DNA of 60,576 nucleotides from positions 1-60,576 of the forward strand of contig JBHAEG010000038.1 in the NCBI GenBank assembly GCA_041855445.1, in the 5' to 3' direction. Source of the DNA: Faucicola sp041855445 (GTDB lineage: Bacteria; Pseudomonadota; Gammaproteobacteria; Pseudomonadales; Moraxellaceae). Numbering within the stretch: position 1 is the first letter of the stretch; each line of letters begins with the position of its first letter. The position numbers were made by a program, and so were the translations under genes. The notes beneath the pieces are model-generated. The model was given only the letters and a program-made list of their open reading frames with translations. It made no database searches and had not been told where the DNA came from. Below, in pieces: positions 53,655 to 60,576 of the stretch.

Positions 53655-55121
53655 ATGTTAAGAATAGTGAATGACGCACTCACTTTTGATGATGTATTAC
53701 TTTTACCTGCCTACTCAGAAGTATTACCAAAAGAAGTTAGCTTAAAAACCAAATTAACCCAAGGTATCGAACTCAATATTCCCCTTATTTCGGCGGCGAT
53801 GGATACCGTAACAGAGTCACAAATGGCAATTGCATTGGCTCAGCTTGGTGGTATGGGTATTTTGCATAAAAATATGGATATTGATAAGCAAGCAATGCAA
53901 GTTCGCCGTGTGAAAAAATTTGAGGCAGGCACAGTCGTAGACCCAATTAGTGTATCACCAGATACGACCGTGGGCGAACTATTGCACATTACCCAAGAAA
54001 ATAAAATTAGTGGGGTGCCTGTGGTCGAGAATAAACAGGTGGTGGGTATTGTTACGCATCGTGATGTACGCTTTGAGAACAACTTAAATCAACCAGTGCG
54101 TAACATTATGACACCAAAAGATAAGCTGGTAACCGTCAAAGAGGGTGAAAGTACTGAAAATATCAAACGGTTATTACATGAACATCGTATTGAAAAAGTG
54201 ATTGTCATTGATGATAATTTTCAATTAAAAGGCTTAATTACCGTTAATGATTTTACGAAAGCTGAAGATAATCCAAATGCCTGTAAAGATAGTAAAGGTC
54301 GTTTGCGTGTTGGGGCGGCAGTTGGTACAGGTGCGGACACTGAAAAACGGGTAGAAGCATTAATATCAGCAGATGTTGATGTGATTATTGTTGATACCGC
54401 TCATGGACATTCTAAAGGCGTTATTGACCGTGTTGCGTGGATTAAAAAGAATTTTCCACATATCCAAGTTATTGGCGGAAATATTGCCACAGGTGATGCA
54501 GGGCTTGCATTACGAGATGCAGGGGCTGATGCGGTTAAGGTAGGTATTGGACCTGGTTCGATTTGTACAACGCGTATTATTGCAGGGATTGGCGTGCCAC
54601 AAATTTCTGCAATTGATAATGTAGCAACAGCATTAAAAGATAGTATTCCATTAATTGCCGATGGTGGTATTCGTTTTTCAGGTGATATTGCCAAAGCCAT
54701 TGCTGCAGGAGCTTCTTGTATCATGGTTGGGTCATTACTTGCAGGTACAGAAGAAGCACCTGGCGAGGTTGAACTGTTTCAAGGTCGTTATTATAAGGCT
54801 TATCGTGGTATGGGTAGTCTTGGGGCGATGTCTGGACAAAATGGCTCATCAGACCGCTATTTTCAAGATGCTAAAGATGGGGTTGAAAAACTTGTACCAG
54901 AAGGTATTGAAGGACGGGTGCCTTATAAAGGTCCAGTGAGCGGTATTGTAAACCAATTGGCTGGTGGATTACGCTCTTCAATGGGTTATACAGGCTGTGC
55001 AACGATTGCTCAAATGCGTAGTAAGCCTGAATTTATTAAAGTAACTTCTGCGGGTATGAAAGAGTCACATGTTCATGATGTACAAATTACTAAAGAGGCT
55101 CCAAATTATCGAGTGGGTTAA
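53655..55121 (+). CDS. guaB: Inosine-5'-monophosphate dehydrogenase
   Basis: 488 residues. The catalytic barrel is split by two CBS domains (about 94-205: VDPISVSPDTTVGELL and RNIMTPKDKLVTVKEG). The active loop GPGSICTTRI carries Cys304, and GGIRFSGDIAKAIAAGA and YKAYRGMGSLGAM are conserved. It oxidises IMP to XMP, the committed step to GTP. AAGGGGCAAATA precedes the ATG; a terminator follows. guaA is not adjacent. Confidence 0.97.
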   Translation: MLRIVNDALTFDDVLLLPAYSEVLPKEVSLKTKLTQGIELNIPLISAAMDTVTESQMAIALAQLGGMGILHKNMDIDKQAMQVRRVKKFEAGTVVDPISVSPDTTVGELLHITQENKISGVPVVENKQVVGIVTHRDVRFENNLNQPVRNIMTPKDKLVTVKEGESTENIKRLLHEHRIEKVIVIDDNFQLKGLITVNDFTKAEDNPNACKDSKGRLRVGAAVGTGADTEKRVEALISADVDVIIVDTAHGHSKGVIDRVAWIKKNFPHIQVIGGNIATGDAGLALRDAGADAVKVGIGPGSICTTRIIAGIGVPQISAIDNVATALKDSIPLIADGGIRFSGDIAKAIAAGASCIMVGSLLAGTEEAPGEVELFQGRYYKAYRGMGSLGAMSGQNGSSDRYFQDAKDGVEKLVPEGIEGRVPYKGPVSGIVNQLAGGLRSSMGYTGCATIAQMRSKPEFIKVTSAGMKESHVHDVQITKEAPNYRVG

Positions 55122-55159
55122 TTAATTCTATTTATTTTCAGAAAAGTTTAGCAAATATG

Positions 55160-55195
55160 ACAGCCAATATGCTTTTGTATATTGGTTGTTTTTAT
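55160..55195 (+). terminator. Intrinsic terminator of guaB
   Basis: Eleven-base arms (55160-55170, 55179-55189; one G-U) around an 8-nt loop, then T residues. Confidence 0.8.
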
Positions 55196-55272
55196 TGATG
55201 GTTTTTTTAATGAATTTGTGTTAAGTTTTTGCTATGCTAATATGTTAAATGTAAAATTATAAGGATAACATA

Positions 55273-56631
55273 ATGAGTTATTTTGGTACAGATGGTATTC
55301 GTGGACAGTTTGGGCAGTTTCCGATTACGCCAGATTTTATTTTAAAACTTGGTTATGCAACAGGTTTGGTCTTGATTGAACAAAATCCGTTTCCTAATCA
55401 TAAACCAAGTGTTTTAATTGGTAAAGATACACGTTTATCAGGATATGTTATTGAGGCAGGCTTGCAGGCAGGCTTTAATATGGCAGGGGTTGATGTACAT
55501 ATGTTAGGTCCGTTGCCAACACCAGCCATTGCTCATTTGACTCGTAGTTTTCATGCCAGTGCAGGGGTAGTGATTTCTGCATCGCATAATCCTTATCAGG
55601 ATAATGGAGTAAAGTTTTTTTCGCATGAAGGTAAAAAATTATCTGATAATATGCAACAAGCCATTAATGAAAAATTGGATATGTTATTAAATGACCCATA
55701 TGCTTGGCAAAACTTGCAAATTAATCCAGAAGCATTGGGTAAAAATAATCGCATTAATGATGCAAAAGGACGTTATATTGAATTTTGCAAAGGTAGTTTC
55801 CCTTATAATTTATCATTGGCAAACTTAACAATTGTGGTTGATTGTGCAAATGGGGCGGGTTATAGCGTTGCACCTCGTGTGTTACGAGAGCTTGGAGCAA
55901 ATGTGATAGCCATTCATCATCAGCCAGATGGCATTAATATTAATCATCATTGTGGTTCAACACACCCAGAAAGTTTGCAACAAGCCGTGATTGAACATCA
56001 GGCGAATGTTGGTATTGCTCTTGATGGTGATGGTGACCGTATTGTGATGGTTAATGAATTAGGCGAATTGGTTGATGGTGATGCGATTTTATATATTTTA
56101 GCGACTCAAGGCAAAAACAAAGTCGCAGGCGTAGTCGGTACATTAATGAGTAATATGGGCTTACAGTTGGCATTAGAGCAGGCAGGTATTGCTTTTGACC
56201 GTGCTAAAGTTGGCGACCGTTATGTTATGCAAAACTTAGAAACCCAAGGTTGGTTATTGGGCGGTGAGCCATCAGGACATATTTTAACCTTAGATAAAGC
56301 CAGTACAGGCGATGCACTGGTGGCAGGCTTGCAAGTGTTAGCAGTGATGGCAGAAACGCAAAAATCATTAAGTGAATTAACTCAAGGCTATATACAATTA
56401 CCACAAAAGTTAGTCAATGTACGTTTGGCAGAAAAACGTAATCCTTATGATGTACCTGAATTAGTAGAAAAGTTTGCCAAAGCAGAAGCTGAACTAGCAG
56501 GACGCGGGCGATTATTAATTCGTTTATCAGGTACAGAGCCATTAATTCGGATTATGGTTGAAAGTGATGATGCGATTGAATGTGACATACTGGCAAATGC
56601 TTTAGCTGATGCTGTTAAACAACATATGTAA
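55273..56631 (+). CDS. glmM: Phosphoglucosamine mutase
   Basis: 452 residues, typical length. It starts MSYFGTDGIRGQFGQFPITP; the phosphoserine is Ser104 in VVISASHNPYQDNG, the metal loop is ALDGDGDRIVMVN, the sugar loop GGEPSGHI and the phosphate-binding loop RLSGTEPLIRIMVES. It interconverts glucosamine 6- and 1-phosphate for peptidoglycan and LOS. AAGGATAACATA precedes the ATG. pdxH follows after 16 nt. Confidence 0.97.
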   Translation: MSYFGTDGIRGQFGQFPITPDFILKLGYATGLVLIEQNPFPNHKPSVLIGKDTRLSGYVIEAGLQAGFNMAGVDVHMLGPLPTPAIAHLTRSFHASAGVVISASHNPYQDNGVKFFSHEGKKLSDNMQQAINEKLDMLLNDPYAWQNLQINPEALGKNNRINDAKGRYIEFCKGSFPYNLSLANLTIVVDCANGAGYSVAPRVLRELGANVIAIHHQPDGININHHCGSTHPESLQQAVIEHQANVGIALDGDGDRIVMVNELGELVDGDAILYILATQGKNKVAGVVGTLMSNMGLQLALEQAGIAFDRAKVGDRYVMQNLETQGWLLGGEPSGHILTLDKASTGDALVAGLQVLAVMAETQKSLSELTQGYIQLPQKLVNVRLAEKRNPYDVPELVEKFAKAEAELAGRGRLLIRLSGTEPLIRIMVESDDAIECDILANALADAVKQHM

Positions 56632-56647
56632 TTTATCGGTGAATATT

Positions 56648-57310
56648 ATGACAATGGATTTTTCTGCACAACGTCTATCCTATGAAAAAGGGCAACTTAA
56701 TGAACCTCAACTACCTAATAACCCAAAACATCTATTACAAACATGGATACAACAAGCGATTGATGAAAAGTTAGTTGAGCCATATGCGTTTAGTTTAGCT
56801 ACCTGTGGGCGAGATAATCAGCCAAGTGTGCGTACACTATTAATGCGAGAACTAACAGAAATCGATGATAATGGCTTTGCTATCGTGTTTTATAGTAATT
56901 ATGACAGTGCAAAAGGTAGTGACATTGCACAAAATCCAAAAGCCCAAGCGTTATTTTTTTGGCATTATTTAGAGCGTCAAGTAAGAATTTCAGGTAAAAT
57001 TCGCAAAGTCAGTTTAGAAAAATCGCAAAATTATTTTCATCAACGCCCACAAGACAGCCAAATCGCCGCATGGGTTAGCGAGCCACAAAGTGGTGTAATT
57101 GACAGTCGAGAACTGATGGAAACAAAATTTGCACAATTACAGCAACAGTTTGCTAAAACTGAAGTTATCCCTATGCCAGAATTTTGGGGAGGCTATGAAT
57201 TAGTTGCTGAACAAATTGAGTTTTGGCAAGGGCGAGCCAATCGAATGCACGACCGTATTATCTATTCGCTAGTTGATGGCGACTGGATAATGGAACGGTT
57301 ACTACCTTAA
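56648..57310 (+). CDS. pdxH: Pyridoxamine/pyridoxine 5'-phosphate oxidase
   Basis: 220 residues from MTMDFSAQRL; the longer frame overlaps glmM. FMN-binding RTLLMRE, FYSNYDSAKGSDI, WHYLERQVRISGKIRKV and the C-terminal EFWQGRANRMHDRIIY are all family signatures. It oxidises PNP or PMP to pyridoxal 5'-phosphate. GGTGA lies about 7 nt upstream. Probably co-transcribed with glmM and possibly with the WG protein 22 nt downstream. Confidence 0.95.
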   Translation: MTMDFSAQRLSYEKGQLNEPQLPNNPKHLLQTWIQQAIDEKLVEPYAFSLATCGRDNQPSVRTLLMRELTEIDDNGFAIVFYSNYDSAKGSDIAQNPKAQALFFWHYLERQVRISGKIRKVSLEKSQNYFHQRPQDSQIAAWVSEPQSGVIDSRELMETKFAQLQQQFAKTEVIPMPEFWGGYELVAEQIEFWQGRANRMHDRIIYSLVDGDWIMERLLP

Positions 57311-57332
57311 AAAGTGAGTGTAAGGATTTAAA

Positions 57333-58328
57333 ATGAAGAAGGTATTTGCTATTTTTGGTTTTACTATGGTATCAACAAGTGTGTTTGCCTGTGAAAAACC
57401 TGATATTGCCAGCTATGATGAGGTTGAGTGTTTACAAGATGGCTTAGCATTAGTGAAAAAAGATAACAAATACGGCTTTATTGATAGCACAGGCAAAGAA
57501 GTTATTCCTGTTAAATATAAATTTGCCTATGCGTTTGCTGATGGTCTATCTTTAGTTAATCTTGATGATAAATATGGTTTTATTGATAAAACAGGTAATG
57601 TCGTTATTCCATTGAAATATAACAATGCTTGGTCATTTCGTCATGGACTTGCTCAAGTTAAAGTTGATGATAAATGGGGATTTATTAATACCCAAGGTGA
57701 ATTTGTTACACCGATTGAATATGACTTTATTTATTACATCATTGCAGAAGATTTGTACACTGTTAGCAAAAAAGATAAATATGGTTTTTTAAATCTTACA
57801 GGTCAGGTTGCTATTGGTTTTGAATATGACCACGCTACCCCATTTTCTGAAGGGCTATCAGCAGTTGTCAAAGATAACAAATATGGTTTTATTGATAAAA
57901 CGGGCAAAGTTATTATTCCATTTCAATATGATTTAGCAAAATACTTTGAAAAAGGCTATTCTCATGTAAATCTTAAAGATAAAAAGGGATTGATTGATAA
58001 AACAGGTAAAGCTGTTGTACCAATTATTTATGATGATGTGTTTGCTGTGACTGAAGACTTAATCAAAGTTGAAAAAGATAATAAACATGGTTTTGTGAAT
58101 ACTTCAGGAGAAGTCATTATCCCTTTACAATATGATTGGGCAGGTTCGTTTCATGATGGACTTGCCGTCGTTGGTATGAATAAAAAATATGGTTATATCG
58201 ATAAAACAGGACAGGTTAAAATTGATATGAAATTTGATTTTGCTGAACAATTTGATAAAGGGCAAGCAAAAGTTCAAATTGGCAGTGAAACCTTTTATAT
58301 TGATACAATGGGTAATCGTGTAAATTAA
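57333..58328 (+). CDS. Exported WG-repeat protein
   Basis: 331 residues. A signal peptide (MKKVFAIFGFTMVSTSVFAC) is followed by about eight WG repeats of 33-35 residues plus a partial ninth, each like DGLSLVNLDDKYGFIDKTGN followed by VVIPLKY. The tandem beta-hairpin array should form an extended or propeller-like periplasmic or surface protein. WG-repeat proteins are widespread and mostly uncharacterised. AGGATTTAAA precedes the ATG; no terminator was resolved before the BON-LysM gene. Confidence 0.87.
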   Translation: MKKVFAIFGFTMVSTSVFACEKPDIASYDEVECLQDGLALVKKDNKYGFIDSTGKEVIPVKYKFAYAFADGLSLVNLDDKYGFIDKTGNVVIPLKYNNAWSFRHGLAQVKVDDKWGFINTQGEFVTPIEYDFIYYIIAEDLYTVSKKDKYGFLNLTGQVAIGFEYDHATPFSEGLSAVVKDNKYGFIDKTGKVIIPFQYDLAKYFEKGYSHVNLKDKKGLIDKTGKAVVPIIYDDVFAVTEDLIKVEKDNKHGFVNTSGEVIIPLQYDWAGSFHDGLAVVGMNKKYGYIDKTGQVKIDMKFDFAEQFDKGQAKVQIGSETFYIDTMGNRVN

Positions 58329-58439
58329 CAATCTTTAACCAAAAAGCAACTTAAGTCATTGCTGAAATTCTGCTAAGCTATGACTAGTTTTTTTGATAAA
58401 TGAAATAAACTTTTAATCCAAAGTAAATGAGGAAACATC

Positions 58440-58943
58440 ATGGGACTTTTTAGTTTCGCTAAAGATATTGGTGATAAAATTTTTAATCGTAATAAACAAG
58501 AAGAAACTACCACGACACCAACAACCACTGAAACCACAACTCCAGTTACTCAACCAGCCGAACCATCAGCTCAAGAAATCGCAAATTTATTGTTAGCTCG
58601 TATTCAACAAAATGCAAAAATTGACGGTTTAAAAGTTAGTTATAATGGCAATACTGACACTGTACATATTACAGGTACAGCCGAAACTCAGGCAGAGCGT
58701 GAAAAGGCAATTTTAGCCGCAGGTAATGTTCAACATGTTGCCACTGTGACTGATGATATTGTCGTACAAGCGTCTGAGCCAGAGTCTCGCATGTATACTG
58801 TCAAATCAGGTGATACCTTATCAAAAATTGCTAAGCAAATGTATGGTAATGGCGATTATATGAAAATCTTTGAGGCAAACCGTCCATTATTATCAGACCC
58901 AAATAAAATTTATCCAGGACAAGTTTTGCGTATTCCTGATTAA
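58440..58943 (+). CDS. BON- and LysM-domain protein, Kbp/YgaU-like
   Basis: 167 residues. MGLFSFAKDIGDKIF is followed by a Thr-rich linker (about 22-38), a BON-like domain (about 47-110: VSYNGNTDTVHITGTAETQA) and a C-terminal LysM (about 117-165: YTVKSGDTLSKIAKQMYG ... YPGQVLRIPD). This is the domain order of E. coli YgaU/Kbp, a potassium-binding protein. There is no N-terminal signal, so it is probably cytoplasmic. GAGGAAACATC precedes the ATG; terminator at 58975. Confidence 0.9.
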   Translation: MGLFSFAKDIGDKIFNRNKQEETTTTPTTTETTTPVTQPAEPSAQEIANLLLARIQQNAKIDGLKVSYNGNTDTVHITGTAETQAEREKAILAAGNVQHVATVTDDIVVQASEPESRMYTVKSGDTLSKIAKQMYGNGDYMKIFEANRPLLSDPNKIYPGQVLRIPD

Positions 58944-58974
58944 TAGTTACTACTAACTAGTATCTAAATATTTG

Positions 58975-59008
58975 AAAACCCCCTAAAAATATACTTTAGG
59001 GGGTTTTT
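58975..59008 (+). terminator. Intrinsic terminator of the BON-LysM gene
   Basis: Arms AAAACCCCCTAAA (58975-58987) and TTTAGGGGGTTTT (58995-59007), 7-nt loop, with T residues. It may also stop transcripts from the CRISPR array arriving on the minus strand. Confidence 0.85.
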
Positions 59009-59017
59009 GTATGATTA

Positions 59018-59077
59018 TAGGCTGTATAGCTTATGAATAGATAACTGCTAATACTACAATTCCTACCATTATCAGCA
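59018..59077 (-). repeat. Decayed CRISPR repeat-spacer unit beyond the trailer end
   Basis: 59018-59045 ends in ATAGATAAC (eight of nine bases as in the consensus repeat end ATGGATAAC) and is followed by exactly 32 nt (59046-59077) before the first recognisable repeat. The remaining 19 repeat positions are largely lost. The exact register supports a degenerate terminal repeat, though the short match could be chance. Confidence 0.4.
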
Positions 59078-60576
59078 TTTTTGAACCATCTATACGATGG
59101 ATAACTTACGGTTGAAGTGCCATATTCTACGCCTGAGTTTCTAAACCATCTATACGATGGATAACTAGCCTACTGAAGATGTCGCCATCATGTTGATTTT
59201 CTAAACCATCTATACGATGGATAACCCGTTTTTGATAAGTGTTAGCTTATTGTCAGTTTTCTAAACCATCTATACGATGGATAACTTGTTAATACTGAAA
59301 AAGGGTTTTTAGGAATTTTTCTAAACCATCTATACGATGGATAACAAAAGCCCCGCCTGTTTCTGTACTGGCAACCCTTTCTAAACCATCTATACGATGG
59401 ATAACGCTAATCAATACTGAAATTGGCGTGATGCTTTTTTCTAAACCATCTATACGATGGATAACCTACACGACTATTTAATCAATTCTATGTTAATTTT
59501 CTAAACCATCTATACGATGGATAACCTGGGTATCCCATACCTTAATGTACGGCTGTTTTTCTAAACCATCTATACGATGGATAACGCCTTGGCAAGCTCA
59601 ATCCCTGCTTGCTTGATTTTCTAAACCATCTATACGATGGATAACGTAGTAATAGCAACCACGGTAATCAGGTTGTATTTCTAAACCATCTATACGATGG
59701 ATAACCAAGCAATCTCCCGTACAAATCTATACCATACTTTCTAAACCATCTATACGATGGATAACCGTTTGATGCTGGTATTTTGTCATTCCGCTATTTT
59801 CTAAACCATCTATACGATGGATAACGATTAAGTACGTCATAATAGTTCCTATTGTTATTTCTAAACCATCTATACGATGGATAACGTTTATGCTTGACAC
59901 CACTTGGCGTAGATACTTTTCTAAACCATCTATACGATGGATAACTTGGTCACACAGTGCGTCCAATAACGCAACACTTTCTAAACCATCTATACGATGG
60001 ATAACATTTAAATTCCTTATAAAACAAAAAAGCCCAAATTTCTAAACCATCTATACGATGGATAACGTTAATAATTTTAACCGTATGTATACCTTCACTT
60101 TCTAAACCATCTATACGATGGATAACGGGATAGCGAAGACGGCAAATGGTTAAAAGTGTTTCTAAACCATCTATACGATGGATAACAATTCCAAAACGGG
60201 CGTTTGTTGAGCCAGCGTTTTCTAAACCATCTATACGATGGATAACCAAGCGGTCGCTAGAGGCTTAAAAGTCATCATTTTCTAAACCATCTATACGATG
60301 GATAACTTAGAGCGAGCCTTGAAATATTACATAAATCTTTTCTAAACCATCTATACGATGGATAACCCAACATTTATTTACTTTTTCTTTTTTTGGTCTT
60401 TCTAAACCATCTATACGATGGATAACTTTCCTAACTTGCGAAAAAACTCTGGAAAGTATTTCTAAACCATCTATACGATGGATAACGCGAGTACCAATCG
60501 CTGACTAATACTGAAATCTTTCTAAACCATCTATACGATGGATAACTGCTACTCCAAATTTTACAGACATGGGGTA
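59078..60576 (-). CRISPR. Type I-F-like CRISPR array, 25 repeats, 24 complete spacers (runs off the right edge)
   Basis: Twenty-five 28-bp repeats: sixteen starting every 60 bp from 59078 to 59978, then nine from 60039 to 60519. Spacers are 32 nt except one of 33 nt (60006-60038); a 25th spacer is cut at the edge. On the minus strand the repeat begins GTTATC, has arms CCATC and GATGG around GTATA and ends TTTAGAAA, the plan of subtype I-F repeats with the Cas6f hairpin and an 8-nt handle. The repeat at 59078 differs at two positions (TTTTTGAACC), marking the trailer end; the leader, newest spacers and cas genes should be to the right. No cas gene is in the window. Confidence 0.97.

Noticed and set aside
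59727..60249. Minus-strand ORFs encoding repeated VIHRIDGLE
   Set aside because: They are translations of the CRISPR repeats and spacers (60-bp period keeps one frame); not a protein gene.
1..60576. tRNA, rRNA or insertion sequences
   Set aside because: I looked for T-loop motifs and acceptor stems in the intergenic stretches and for transposase-like proteins or terminal inverted repeats; none was convincing. A tRNA search program could overturn this.
59078..60576. Self-targeting spacers against genes of this window
   Set aside because: By eye I saw no long match between any spacer and the rest of the window; a proper alignment would be needed to exclude partial matches.

Overview
The window is AT-rich, densely coded chromosomal DNA from a gammaproteobacterium, most likely Moraxellaceae (Moraxella-like). 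Pointers to this are an Hfq with a long glycine-rich tail, a nondiscriminating-type AspRS, a compact ccoNOQP operon, a stand-alone trpG-trpD-trpC block, and no rRNA or tRNA gene that I could recognise. The family assignment is inference; no search was run.

Layout. 1-5.7 kb (minus strand): aspS followed by a tightly overlapping lipid A / lipooligosaccharide block (LpxL-type acyltransferase, DxD glycosyltransferase, phosphoethanolamine transferase, family 2 glycosyltransferase cut by the left edge). 5.8-12.5 kb: SohB-like protease, RlmJ, PssA, the LolCD lipoprotein exporter, two uncharacterised proteins and an SCP2-domain protein. 12.9-16.2 kb: cbb3 oxidase ccoNOQP. 16.3-23.4 kb: YdcF-like protein, ComEC, SppA, alpha/beta hydrolase, CPBP protease, DusA. 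23.6-28.3 kb: trpGDC, Smr protein, BASS transporter, YbgC. 28.5-32.9 kb: queD-like, tsaE, mutL, miaA, hfq, a form of the common mutL-miaA-hfq neighbourhood. 33-37.8 kb: a 1620-residue lipoprotein made of Ig-like repeats. 38-44.7 kb: orphan membrane protein, argG, bioD, a multi-pass C13 (legumain/caspase-like) protease, GT4 glycosyltransferase, rpmG and rpmB. 45-58.9 kb: nhaA, mdh, two tandem paralogous lipoproteins, two small orphans, eamA-type transporter, rnt, pyrC, DUF4124 protein, guaB, glmM, pdxH, WG-repeat protein, BON-LysM protein. 59.0-60.6 kb: a CRISPR array that runs off the right edge.

Most genes are housekeeping: tRNA modification and charging (aspS, dusA, tsaE, miaA, queD-like), envelope biogenesis (lolCD, pssA, glmM, LOS genes), respiration (ccoNOQP) and nucleotide or amino-acid synthesis (guaB, pyrC, trp, argG). 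The accessory interest lies in four places: the type I-F-like array (25 repeats, 28-bp repeat, 32-nt spacers) with a decayed repeat exactly in register beyond its trailer end and a 10-mer shared by three spacers; the giant repeat lipoprotein with nearly identical internal DNA copies; the membrane C13 protease; and reduced or degenerate domains in MutL (no C-terminal endonuclease/dimerisation region) and ComEC (metal-ligand motif lost).

No cas gene, transposase, integrase or prophage gene is visible. I did not identify a wholly new system; the array's cas genes and leader should lie to the right of this window.
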